Source of the DNA: an uncultured Clostridium sp.
GTDB lineage: Bacteria; Bacillota; Clostridia; Lachnospirales; Lachnospiraceae
DNA length: 38,742 nt
Direction of reading: 5' to 3'
Assembly (NCBI GenBank): GCA_900542035.1
Contig: UQMJ01000029.1
Location: forward strand, 1-38,742
The position numbers were made by a program, and so were the translations under genes. Shown piece after piece: positions 24,134-32,199 of this stretch. The notes beneath the pieces are model-generated. The model worked only from the letters and a program-made list of their open reading frames with translations. It did not search any database and was not told the DNA's origin. How positions within the stretch are numbered: the stretch's first letter is position 1; each line of letters starts with the position of its first letter.

Positions 24134-24790
24134 ATGGATATTGTGTTAGAAAATCTTTGTAAATCTTATGGAGACCATATTGTCCTGAACAAGTTTTCCG
24201 CCGTTATCCCTGATGGACAGGCAACCGCCATCATGGCGCCTTCCGGCTGCGGGAAAACCACTCTTCTCCGAATCCTTATGGGCTTGGAACAGGCGGATTC
24301 CGGTTCTATTTCCGGTCTTTCCCACAAAAAGATAAGCGCGGTATTTCAGGAAGATCGGCTGTGTAAAAACTTAAGTCCGGTTTCCAACATCCGTCTCGTT
24401 GCTCCAGAATTAAAAAAGTCTGATATTATTGCTGCCATGGAACAAGTCGGACTGACCGGATGCTTTTCCCAGCCTGTCCGCGAATTGTCCGGCGGAATGA
24501 AACGCAGAGTTGCCATTCTGCGAGCCCTTCTTGCAGACTATGACATCCTTTTTTTAGACGAACCCTTTAAAGGTCTGGATGCGGATACCAGACGTCTGGT
24601 CGCTGCGGATACCAGAAAAAAAAGCGCCGGAAAAACGGTTGTTCTGATTACTCATGAAAAAGAGGATATATCCCTGATGGGAGTACGCCAGATTCTTACC
24701 ATTGATACCGGAAAATCTGCCGCCGGCAGCTTTTGCGGATGCCTGGCAACCAAAATTACTGACAGGAGGAATACTGACAAAAATGAATAA
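24134..24790 (+). CDS. ABC transporter ATP-binding protein (SsuB/TauB-like)
   Basis: A 218-residue cytoplasmic ATPase, a little shorter than the family norm of 240-260. Walker A APSGCGKTT is at 35-43, the Q loop VFQEDRL at about 70-76, the signature LSGGMKRR at 118-125, Walker B ILFLDEP at 138-144, and the switch His174 in LITHEKED. GGAGAGG lies 8 bases before the ATG, and the gene starts two bases after the permease stop codon. It powers the importer. Its last 8 bases overlap the start of the Crp-like gene. Confidence 0.94.
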   Translation: MDIVLENLCKSYGDHIVLNKFSAVIPDGQATAIMAPSGCGKTTLLRILMGLEQADSGSISGLSHKKISAVFQEDRLCKNLSPVSNIRLVAPELKKSDIIAAMEQVGLTGCFSQPVRELSGGMKRRVAILRALLADYDILFLDEPFKGLDADTRRLVAADTRKKSAGKTVVLITHEKEDISLMGVRQILTIDTGKSAAGSFCGCLATKITDRRNTDKNE

Positions 24791-25475
24791 TTATACCATA
24801 CGGGATGATTTTGTCCGATTCGGAGTCCGGAAAGAAGTAAAAAAAGGGGAGTTTATCTGTAACCCTTTGCTTGATAATGTTTCTGAGACTATCTATTTTC
24901 TGGATACGGGCATTTCTGCCCTGACCAGCTACAGCGAATCTGGAGAAGAACGGATTCACTTGTATTACGGAGAAAAACGGGTGGCTGGTTTCTCCGCCAT
25001 GTTAAGCCGTCAGTTTTTTGACGAATGGAGCGACAGCCAGTCCTGGAATTATCTGGTTCATCCTGACACCTGCTGGATTACCGCTAAAACAGACTGTGTT
25101 TATTATAAAATTACAGGGAGCCATGTACAGGAATTACTATCCCAGTCCCCAGACTTTATGAGAGGAATTTTGAGTTCCATTACCAGAAACTATCTGGAAC
25201 TGATCGATAAACTCCAGACCATGGTAGACGGCAACCGGACTGCCCAGTTCTGTCAGTGGCTGTTAAGCTGCCAGGTCAAGCAGGGAACATATTCCGTAAT
25301 CCCCAAAACCTTTTCTTTTGTAGAAATAGCGAAATTTCTGGGAATGCATCCCGTGACGGTCAGCCGTCTCTTTAAAAAATTTCGGGAGTTAGGGGCTATT
25401 GACAAGGTAGACGGTATGATTGTCATTAAAAATGAACAGCTTTTAGCTTCTCTGATGCACGAAAAAGAGGAGTAG
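24783..25475 (+). CDS. Crp/Fnr-family transcriptional regulator
   Basis: A 230-residue regulator with a cupin-like effector domain (about 15-120) and a C-terminal winged helix-turn-helix. The HTH recognition part is FVEIAKFLGMHPVTVSRLFKKF at about 179-200. The Cys residues are scattered and form no Fnr cluster. The ATG at 24783 follows AGGAGG by 13 bases and overlaps the ATPase stop codon by 8 bases, so the frame's earlier starts are not needed. Being the last gene of the importer operon, it probably regulates that operon in response to the imported compound or a derivative. This is inference from gene order. Confidence 0.88.
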   Translation: MNNYTIRDDFVRFGVRKEVKKGEFICNPLLDNVSETIYFLDTGISALTSYSESGEERIHLYYGEKRVAGFSAMLSRQFFDEWSDSQSWNYLVHPDTCWITAKTDCVYYKITGSHVQELLSQSPDFMRGILSSITRNYLELIDKLQTMVDGNRTAQFCQWLLSCQVKQGTYSVIPKTFSFVEIAKFLGMHPVTVSRLFKKFRELGAIDKVDGMIVIKNEQLLASLMHEKEE

Positions 25476-25499
25476 GAGCAGAATAGACAATAATAGACC

Positions 25500-25528
25500 T
25501 TGCATCACTTTTCCTTCGATGCTATAAT
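25500..25528 (+). promoter_or_regulatory. Promoter of the Rpn-family nuclease gene
   Basis: -35 TTGCAT (25500-25505), a 17-base spacer and a perfect -10 TATAAT (25523-25528). Transcription would begin near 25535. This places any upstream TTG start codon of the same frame outside the transcript. Confidence 0.8.
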
Positions 25529-25619
25529 CCAGATACGGATATTGCAGAGTTCTGCTATATCGATAAGAGGAGCGTTCGTATACGGTGGAGTTCGAATTTC
25601 ATCAAAGGAGGCTTTTGTC

Positions 25620-26606
25620 ATAAAATCGACGCCACTTTATACTTTCTGCGATACCTCTCCTGACATCCCCTTAAAAAATTTCTGGTGCCAGAATGAGCAT
25701 TTCGCAGACCTGTTCAATTCCTGTCTGTTTGACGGGAACAACATTCTACATCCTGATTCTCTGAATGATTTACCGCCGGATGTCTCTTTCAGTATTTTCA
25801 GCAGGGAATTCCAAAAGACCATTAAAAGAGCCAGAGACGTGCTAAAGCTAGGAAAAAACGGGGAGTGTTACCGGATCCTGGGTATCGAAAACCAGCAGGC
25901 TATCCATTATGCCATGCCTCTTCGCTGCCTGGTATATGATGCTTTGACCTATCTCAGCCAGTTTGAAAGGGCAGCCGGAAACCATCGAAAGTCCAGAGAC
26001 CTTACCGGTCTGGACGAATTTCTTTCCAGCTACACCAGACACGATAAGCTGTTTCCATGCTACACCATTGTCATTTACTGGGGTGAAAAGCCATGGGACG
26101 GGCCAAAAAACTTATCGGATATGATGGACTTTGGAAGAAGTGATTATGCCAGGATGTATTTTAATGATTACCAGATGTACCTATTATGTGTCAATGAGGC
26201 CAATCTTCACATCTTCGAACATCCAGGCGCATACTCCGATGACGTTCTGAAGTTGTTTACTGCTGTAAAAGGCTTGTACAAAAGCGGCGGACTACATCTT
26301 CCTGAAATTCTTTCTGATGTAAACATCGAAGTTGCCTATCTGGCCTCTCTGGTAACAAACACTACCAAAAACTATGCGCAGCTAATCAACTATGCAAGAA
26401 CGAATCAAAGGGGGAGTGTCAATATGTGTGAAGCTGTCGATCGGGTGCTGAGAGAATGTACAGAAACCGGCAGAACAGAAGGATTAATAGCCAAAGCAAA
26501 CGAAATCGCCCTCAAAATGCTGCGGGCCGGAATGCCGGAGGAAAAAATTCTGGAATTTACGGAACTTACCAAAGAAACCCTGATAGGGCTAAAACAGCAG
26601 CTTTAA
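25620..26606 (+). CDS. Rpn-family (YhgA-like, PD-(D/E)XK) nuclease, ATA in start position
   Basis: A 328-residue protein of the recombination-promoting nuclease/putative transposase group common in Lachnospiraceae. The N-terminal block NEHFADLFNSCLFDGNNIL and the core ILGIENQQAIHYAMPLRCLVYDALTYL, with the E-x-Q motif of the PD-(D/E)XK_2 fold, mark the family. The C-terminal region (about 275-328) is the usual charged helical tail. A perfect AAAGGAGG (25604-25611) lies 8 bases before the ATA codon at 25620. No in-frame ATG, GTG or TTG occurs close by; the only earlier one is a TTG inside the promoter's -35. The gene may start with ATA, or may be silenced by an ATG-to-ATA change. The frame downstream is intact. 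Confidence 0.75.
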   Translation: MKSTPLYTFCDTSPDIPLKNFWCQNEHFADLFNSCLFDGNNILHPDSLNDLPPDVSFSIFSREFQKTIKRARDVLKLGKNGECYRILGIENQQAIHYAMPLRCLVYDALTYLSQFERAAGNHRKSRDLTGLDEFLSSYTRHDKLFPCYTIVIYWGEKPWDGPKNLSDMMDFGRSDYARMYFNDYQMYLLCVNEANLHIFEHPGAYSDDVLKLFTAVKGLYKSGGLHLPEILSDVNIEVAYLASLVTNTTKNYAQLINYARTNQRGSVNMCEAVDRVLRECTETGRTEGLIAKANEIALKMLRAGMPEEKILEFTELTKETLIGLKQQL

Positions 26607-26654
26607 CCTGTTCTATACCGGTTCCTGGCCGCAAATAAAATCAGGTTCTATAAT

Positions 26655-26705
26655 AAATGTCAGGGTGTAAGAAATTTAATTCATACACCCTGACATTTTT
26701 GTTTT
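26655..26705 (+). terminator. Strong Rho-independent terminator after the Rpn gene
   Basis: AAATGTCAGGGTGTA pairs perfectly with TACACCCTGACATTT (15 bp) around a 14-base loop, followed by a T tract with one G. It separates the nuclease gene from the convergent aspS. Confidence 0.93.
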
Positions 26706-26738
26706 ATAATTAAGAGTAAAAAAGGCTCCAAACAAAGG

Positions 26739-26775
26739 AATAGGGCGGGATTCTGAAGAATCCCAGCCCCCTATT
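26739..26775 (-). terminator. Hairpin after aspS, possible terminator
   Basis: On the minus strand, AATAGGG and GGGATTC arms pair with GAATCCC and CCCTATT around a four-base loop, with a small internal bulge. The T run after it is interrupted (CCTTTGTTTGG, with six T residues further on), so termination efficiency is uncertain. Confidence 0.6.
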
Positions 26776-26801
26776 GACTTACCTTACATAACTCTTTATT
26801 T

Positions 26802-28595
26802 TTATTCTTCCTCTGCCTTGGATACTTCGATTCCCAGCTCTTCTAACTGCTTTGGATCCACTGGGGTCGGCGCTTCGGTCATCAGACAGGAAGCGTCTTT
26901 TACCTTCGGGAATGCGATGACGTCGCGGATAGAATCTGCGCCTACCATCAGCATAATCATACGGTCAAAGCCGTATGCCAGACCTGCGTGAGGCGGTACT
27001 CCGTACTTAAATGCCTCTAACAGGAAACCAAACTGCTCGTTTGCTCGTTCTGGAGTAAATCCTAATACTTCAAACATCTTTGCCTGAATATCAGCCTGGT
27101 GGATACGGACAGAACCGCCGCCCATCTCAGTACCATTTAATACAATGTCATATGCCTTTGCGCGGACTGCGCCTGGATTGGTGTCAATCAGCGGAAGGTC
27201 TTCGTCCATCGGCATGGTAAATGGATGGTGCATTGCCACATAACGGTCTTCTTCTTCAGAATACTCTAATAACGGGAACTCGGTTACCCACAGGAACTTA
27301 AAGTCATCTTTCTTTAACAGTCCCAGCTGTTTTGCCAGCTCTAAACGCAGGTTTCCTAATACGTCAAATACGACTTTGTCTTTGTCAGCAGCAAATAACA
27401 GCAGATCTCCTGGTTTTCCGTCCATAGCGTCTGCCAGGGCCTTTAACTCTTCTTCTGTCATAAACTTGGCAAAGGAGCACTTGTAGCTGCCGTCCTCCTG
27501 AATAGCCAGGTAAGCCAGTCCCTTTGCGCCAAATCCCTTTGCAAATTCCACCAGGGCGTCGATTTTCTTTCTTGGCATAGCGCCCTGTCCCTCTGCGTTA
27601 ATACCGCGAACAGAACCGCCGTTTTCAATGGCTCCGGTAAATACGCCGAAACCGCAGTTTCTTACTAATTCCGTTACATTTTTCAGTTCCATTCCAAAGC
27701 GCAGATCCGGCTTATCAGAACCAAAGCGATCCATTGCTTCCCGCCAGGTCATTCTTGGAATCGGAAGGGTAATATCGAAGTTGCACACTTCTTTAAATAA
27801 CTTCTGGAGCAGCTTTTCATTGACTCCGATTACATCGTCTACATCTGCAAAAGACATTTCCATATCAATCTGGGTAAACTCCGGCTGTCTGTCTGCACGC
27901 AGATCCTCATCCCGATAGCAGCGGGCCAGCTGGAAGTAACGGTCGCAGCCAGAGCACATTAATAACTGCTTAAAAAGCTGAGGAGACTGTGGAAGGGCGT
28001 AGAAAGATCCTGGATGCACACGGCTCGGAACCAGGTAATCTCTTGCTCCCTCTGGGGTACTCTTAATCAGAGTCGGGGTTTCAATCTCCCAGAATCCCTC
28101 TTCTGCCAGAATCTGACGGGCCATGGTTGCAACCTTGCTGCGCAGCATCAGATTTCTCTGGATATCTGGTCTTCTGATATCTAAGAACCGGTATTTTAAG
28201 CGCAGTTCTTCTTTGGTCTTGCTGTTTTCCTCGATTGGGAAAGGAGGAACTTCAGATTCCGATAAAATACGAAGCTGCTCTGCCCGAATCTCAATAGCGC
28301 CGGTAGCCAGGTTTTCATTGACCGCGCCGGAACGTGCTTCTACTGTACCGACTACTGCAATGACAAATTCACTTCTCAGCTTTTCTGCTTTTGCAAAATT
28401 CTCTGTGCCGCAGTCCTTTTCCTCGAAAATAAGCTGAAGGATTCCGGAACGGTCTCTTAAGTCTACGAAAATAATGCCGCCTTTATTTCTGCTCTTCTGC
28501 ACCCATCCCATAACGGTAACCTTGCTTCCAATGTCGCTTGTGGTTACTTCGGTACAGCGGTGGGTACGCTTTAATCCTAACATTGCTTCTGCCAT
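26802..28595 (-). CDS. aspS: Aspartyl-tRNA synthetase
   Basis: A 597-residue class II synthetase of the bacterial type, which charges tRNA-Asp. An OB-fold anticodon-binding domain lies at about 15-110. Class II motif 2 reads CYRDEDLRADRQPEFTQID (about 220-240), a GAD insertion domain spans roughly 290-420, and motif 3 GLAYGFDRMIMLM lies near 545-557. The length is normal. AAAGGAG precedes the ATG and the gene follows hisS by 16 bases, forming the common hisS-aspS operon. Confidence 0.98.
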   Translation of the reverse strand: MAEAMLGLKRTHRCTEVTTSDIGSKVTVMGWVQKSRNKGGIIFVDLRDRSGILQLIFEEKDCGTENFAKAEKLRSEFVIAVVGTVEARSGAVNENLATGAIEIRAEQLRILSESEVPPFPIEENSKTKEELRLKYRFLDIRRPDIQRNLMLRSKVATMARQILAEEGFWEIETPTLIKSTPEGARDYLVPSRVHPGSFYALPQSPQLFKQLLMCSGCDRYFQLARCYRDEDLRADRQPEFTQIDMEMSFADVDDVIGVNEKLLQKLFKEVCNFDITLPIPRMTWREAMDRFGSDKPDLRFGMELKNVTELVRNCGFGVFTGAIENGGSVRGINAEGQGAMPRKKIDALVEFAKGFGAKGLAYLAIQEDGSYKCSFAKFMTEEELKALADAMDGKPGDLLLFAADKDKVVFDVLGNLRLELAKQLGLLKKDDFKFLWVTEFPLLEYSEEEDRYVAMHHPFTMPMDEDLPLIDTNPGAVRAKAYDIVLNGTEMGGGSVRIHQADIQAKMFEVLGFTPERANEQFGFLLEAFKYGVPPHAGLAYGFDRMIMLMVGADSIRDVIAFPKVKDASCLMTEAPTPVDPKQLEELGIEVSKAEEE

Positions 28596-28611
28596 GATTG
28601 TACATCTCCTT

Positions 28612-29883
28612 TTACTTTTTCAGTGCTTCTCTATAAAATTCTTTAAATTCCCCGTAGCCTTCTTTTGTCAGCTGCTCTTTCTGGAATTTTTTGTTTTTAT
28701 TCATCTGTGCCACTAAAACCTGGGTTCCTGCTTTTCTGGCTTCCATAGCCTCTTTCATTACTTCTGCCAGAGTATCGGCAGCCAGGCCTTTTTCAAATAA
28801 ATAAGCAACCTTGCCGCCAGCAGACGGAACGGTAAATCCCTTATCTAACAGCATTCCGACAATTCGCTCAAAACCAATGGAAAATCCGCAGGCCGGAGTA
28901 TCCATGCCGGTAAATTTGCCAATCATCTTGTCATAGCGGCCGCCGCCTGCTACGGAATAGCCCAGTCCCTCTACGGATACTTCAAAAATCGTACCTGTAT
29001 AGTAGCCCATGCCGCGAACCAGAGTCGGGTCAAACACCAGACTGCAGTCTGCTTCTGTATCCAGAACGCTGGTAACGGTATCCATAATATGAGCCAGATT
29101 TTCTGCAACGTTCTCTCCAAGCACGCCGCTTAAAGCCTGTCCCAGATTTAAAACGCCCTTGGAATCTGCGGTAACGGAAGATAATAATTCTGTATACTTT
29201 GCAATGCTTTCTTCGGAAAATCCATTTTCCTTTAACTCTGCCTGAACGCCGTCCATACCAATCTTGTCTAACTTGTCCAGGGTAATGAATACCTGATCCA
29301 TGGATTCTTCCGGAAAACCGCTGTAAATTGCCATGGCTTTTAAAATGTTCCGGTCATTGATACGAACTGTAAACTTCTCATCTTTACAGATTTTTCCCAG
29401 CGCCGTAGTAGTTGCCAGAATCAGTTCGATCTCTGCCATAGAGGTCGCATCGCCTAAGATGTCGATATCGCACTGGACAAACTGGCGGAACCGTCCCTTC
29501 TGGGGACGATCTGCCCTCCATACGCTGCCCATCTGCAGCGCCTTAAACGGAGATGGAAGGGAAGCGGAATTATTTGCATAATATCTGGAAAGAGGCAGGG
29601 TTAAATCGTAACGCAGGCCGCCGTCTACCACATCGCTTTCCGTCTGGGCAGTCTCTAAGTTTAACTTTTCGCCCCTCTTTAAAATCTTAAAAATCAGTTT
29701 TTCATTGTCGCCGCCCTGTTTGCTGGTCAGATTTTCAATATGTTCCACACAAGGGGTCTCAATCTGAGAAAAACCGAAGCTTTTATAGGTTTCTTTAATC
29801 TGGCTTGTGACATATTCCCGAATCTGCATTTCTGCTGGCAATATGTCCTTCATGCCGGTTACTGGCTTTTTCTTCAATGGCAT
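28612..29883 (-). CDS. hisS: Histidyl-tRNA synthetase
   Basis: A 423-residue class II synthetase which charges tRNA-His. The histidine-specific blocks are visible: YDLTLPLSRY (motif 2 neighbourhood), VAGGGRYDKMIG and PACGFSIGFERI (motif 3). The C-terminal anticodon-binding domain is at about 330-423. I chose the ATG at 29883, since GGGAGAG lies 9 bases before it; an ATG six codons upstream has no SD. A promoter lies close upstream. There is room for only a short leader, so no T-box controls it here. Confidence 0.97.
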   Translation of the reverse strand: MPLKKKPVTGMKDILPAEMQIREYVTSQIKETYKSFGFSQIETPCVEHIENLTSKQGGDNEKLIFKILKRGEKLNLETAQTESDVVDGGLRYDLTLPLSRYYANNSASLPSPFKALQMGSVWRADRPQKGRFRQFVQCDIDILGDATSMAEIELILATTTALGKICKDEKFTVRINDRNILKAMAIYSGFPEESMDQVFITLDKLDKIGMDGVQAELKENGFSEESIAKYTELLSSVTADSKGVLNLGQALSGVLGENVAENLAHIMDTVTSVLDTEADCSLVFDPTLVRGMGYYTGTIFEVSVEGLGYSVAGGGRYDKMIGKFTGMDTPACGFSIGFERIVGMLLDKGFTVPSAGGKVAYLFEKGLAADTLAEVMKEAMEARKAGTQVLVAQMNKNKKFQKEQLTKEGYGEFKEFYREALKK

Positions 29884-29927
29884 AATCTTATTCTCTCCCA
29901 TTCATTAAAACTGCGTATCTGCTATTC

Positions 29928-29955
29928 ATTGTAAATTACTTTTCCCAATTTGCAA
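29928..29955 (-). promoter_or_regulatory. hisS-aspS promoter
   Basis: On the minus strand, -35 TTGCAA (29950-29955), a 16-base spacer and -10 TACAAT (29928-29933), 45 bases upstream of the hisS start. Confidence 0.6.
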
Positions 29956-29966
29956 GTGTTTTTTTA

Positions 29967-30017
29967 TAACAATTCAGCTCTGCGCCTTCTTGCCCGCTGT
30001 AAGCGGCTGAATTGTTA
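29967..30017. repeat. Inverted repeat spanning the hemZ stop codon
   Basis: TAACAATTCAGC (29967-29978) and GCTGAATTGTTA (30006-30017) form a perfect 12-bp stem with a 27-base loop. The hemZ stop codon lies in one arm. On the plus strand a GCATTTTTT tract follows; on the minus strand, the direction of hemZ transcription, an A tract follows. It would therefore terminate plus-strand rather than hemZ transcription, or protect the mRNA end. Confidence 0.6.
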
Positions 30018-31530
30018 GCATTTTTTCTTTTCTTTCCAGCATTTCGTCAATTCTTTCCACATATTGGTCTGCATCCTTGACATTTTCTACCCGCTCTTTG
30101 CGGTTTTCTGCCGGAAAAATCAGTTTCGTGGTGGTTCCTGCCCCACAGGCCGCTATGGTCTGCAGCTCTTCCATAATCAATATATTATAAATACAGGCTT
30201 TTCCAGGAGCTGCATAGCCTACGTTTTCAAAGTTCCCTGCCATATTCTTCTGGCGGTACAAATAATATGGCTCCAGTCCCATTTCCCTTGCCGTATTCGC
30301 AGTTACCTCTGCCATGGCGTCAATGTCCCTGCCGGTCTGGTCTTTGTATTCCTCCCATAAAAGGTGAAGCCTGGACGCCCGCTTAATCGCCAGAGAATGG
30401 ACGGTAATGGAATCCGGCCCCAGTTTCTTTACTTCTTCCATAGTCGCTCTTACGTCTTCGCTGGTCTCTTTCGGAAGGCCGATAATAAGGTCCATATTAA
30501 TATTGTCAAACCCGATCTCTCTTGCCATGGCAAATGTGTCCTTTACCATGTCCACCGTATGATGACGGCCGATAATATCCAGAGTTTCCTGTTTCATGGT
30601 CTGGGGATTAATAGAGATTCTGGTCACTCCATGGCGTTTTAACACTTCCAGCTTTTCCCTGGTAATACTGTCCGGCCTTCCGGCCTCTACGGTAAATTCT
30701 AACGCCTGATCCACTGGAAACGTCTCCCATAATTTGGTCAGAAGTTTGTCCAGATCTTCTGCATCCAGAGAGGTTGGCGTACCGCCTCCAAAATAGATGG
30801 TATCTAATGGACGGCCCTTCATTTTTTCAGCCGTATACTCCATCTCTTTAAATAACGCGGCTAAATACTCTCCCGTCCTACCCTTCCACTTTCCAATGGG
30901 ATAAGAGGTAAAGGAACAGTACAGGCAGGTAGTCGGGCAAAATGGAATCCCCACATACAGGCTGTAGCCTTTTTCATAGTTTAAGGGTTCCAGAAGTTTC
31001 AGCTCCCTGGCCGCAATCTCTACGCTTAAATCCAGCTTTTCTTGTCCGGTCAGGTACATTTGCCTCATATAATTCCGGACGTCTTCTTCCTTCCATCCGT
31101 CCTCCAGCCTGCTCATGGCAATTTTAGTTGGACGGATGCCGGTTAATGTGCCCCATGGCAGCAGCTTTCCTGTGCGGGTATAGAGCATAAAGTACAAGCG
31201 GCGCTTGATTTTGCTCTTTGACACCGTCCGATCCTGATAAGGGAGGGAGATGGGAAGGCTGCGGCAGAACTCCTCCCATTCGCCGGAAAGCTCTTCTGGA
31301 AATCCAGTCCAGGGCTGGTTCTTTTCCTCTTCATTCTGAATCGGCTGTCCGTCTTTATCCAGAAAACGGATTGTAAACTGATCCCTGGTTTCATTTACCG
31401 TTCCTTCCACATAAAAGGAAACCTCTGCTCCCTTCTGGTGCGCAAAGGTTTCGCCGGAGTAAAAGGCCATCAGAAGTTCTCTGATGTCCTGTTCATATGC
31501 ATTGTCGTTTAATAAAATTCCTATCATCAT
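29974..31530 (-). CDS. hemZ: HemZ-type radical SAM protein (oxygen-independent coproporphyrinogen oxidase family)
   Basis: A 518-residue radical SAM enzyme. The [4Fe-4S] motif CPTTCLYC holds Cys198, Cys202 and Cys205, followed by the FGGGTPTS SAM-binding block. The N-terminal 170-residue extension is typical of HemZ and absent from HemN/HemW. The family is annotated as coproporphyrinogen III dehydrogenase (EC 1.3.98.3). Some members may instead be heme chaperones, so the reaction is not certain, and no other heme gene is nearby. The start is the ATG at 31530 or the adjacent one at 31527, with GGAGAG just upstream; earlier frame codons lie inside the upstream gene. The gene follows the MBL hydrolase by 10 bases. 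Confidence 0.88.
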   Translation of the reverse strand: MMIGILLNDNAYEQDIRELLMAFYSGETFAHQKGAEVSFYVEGTVNETRDQFTIRFLDKDGQPIQNEEEKNQPWTGFPEELSGEWEEFCRSLPISLPYQDRTVSKSKIKRRLYFMLYTRTGKLLPWGTLTGIRPTKIAMSRLEDGWKEEDVRNYMRQMYLTGQEKLDLSVEIAARELKLLEPLNYEKGYSLYVGIPFCPTTCLYCSFTSYPIGKWKGRTGEYLAALFKEMEYTAEKMKGRPLDTIYFGGGTPTSLDAEDLDKLLTKLWETFPVDQALEFTVEAGRPDSITREKLEVLKRHGVTRISINPQTMKQETLDIIGRHHTVDMVKDTFAMAREIGFDNINMDLIIGLPKETSEDVRATMEEVKKLGPDSITVHSLAIKRASRLHLLWEEYKDQTGRDIDAMAEVTANTAREMGLEPYYLYRQKNMAGNFENVGYAAPGKACIYNILIMEELQTIAACGAGTTTKLIFPAENRKERVENVKDADQYVERIDEMLERKEKMLTIQPLTAGKKAQS

Positions 31531-31540
31531 ACTCTCCAGT

Positions 31541-32179
31541 CTAGCGCAGATATGCCGTAATGGGATTGTATTGTTTTTCATGGCCAATGGCAGTAGGCCC
31601 CTCATGTCCTGGATAAACCATAGTTTCTTCCGGAAGCGTCAAAAGCCTTCCTATGGACTGAATCATCTGGGAACCGCTTCCTCCAGGAAAATCTGTCCTG
31701 CCGTATGACTCGCAGAACAAGGTGTCTCCGCTTAACAGCACTTCCTCATCCGGAATATAATAGCAGACAGAACCAGGGGTATGACCAGGTGTCTCCATGA
31801 CCTGAATCTCCATTCCCAGCAGGGAAATCACGTCTCCATCCTTTACCAGTCTGGTGGCTTTTGCTGTAAAACTGCTTCCAAACTGACTGGAGAGGTTCCG
31901 GATGGGATCCCTCATCAGCCCGTCTTCTTTTTCTCCTGCAATTACCTCTGCCGGATACTTCCTGCAAATCTCTTCTGCCGCTCCAATGTGGTCAAAATGG
32001 CCATGGGTCAGCAAAATCGCAGCAGGAGTCAGGGAAAGCTGACGGCACTTTTCCAGAATCCGTTCCGGAGCAGCCGCCGGATCTACGATGACTGCCTGGT
32101 TTTCCCCTTCTTTGTATAAAATGTAGGTATTGGTGCTGACCATTCCCAGCACCATGGTTTCTATTCTCAATTTGCTCAT
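31541..32179 (-). CDS. Metallo-beta-lactamase-fold hydrolase (glyoxalase II-like)
   Basis: A 212-residue cytoplasmic metallohydrolase. The metal-binding motif THGHFDH gives His59, His61, Asp63 and His64. The PGHTPGS block and later GDTLF and YPGHEGPT blocks complete the dinuclear site of hydroxyacylglutathione-hydrolase-like proteins. It starts 20 bases after rel, with AAGGAG, and is followed closely by hemZ, an arrangement I recall from Lachnospiraceae. The natural substrate is not known. Confidence 0.9.
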   Translation of the reverse strand: MSKLRIETMVLGMVSTNTYILYKEGENQAVIVDPAAAPERILEKCRQLSLTPAAILLTHGHFDHIGAAEEICRKYPAEVIAGEKEDGLMRDPIRNLSSQFGSSFTAKATRLVKDGDVISLLGMEIQVMETPGHTPGSVCYYIPDEEVLLSGDTLFCESYGRTDFPGGSGSQMIQSIGRLLTLPEETMVYPGHEGPTAIGHEKQYNPITAYLR

Positions 32180-32199
32180 GTGGTCTCCTTAAAGGCGGA

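Noticed and set aside
24702..24782. N-terminal extension of the Crp-like regulator into the ATPase gene
   Set aside because: It would translate the ATPase 3' end in another frame; the ATG at 24783 follows AGGAGG and starts a normal Crp-family protein.
25500..26705. Rpn-family gene as an IS element or transposon
   Set aside because: No terminal inverted repeats or target-site duplication flank it; it has its own promoter and terminator. The family is called a putative transposase, but it behaves as a stand-alone nuclease gene here.
29884..29973. T-box riboswitch before hisS-aspS
   Set aside because: The promoter leaves a leader of only about 40 bases, with no specifier hairpin or T-box sequence.
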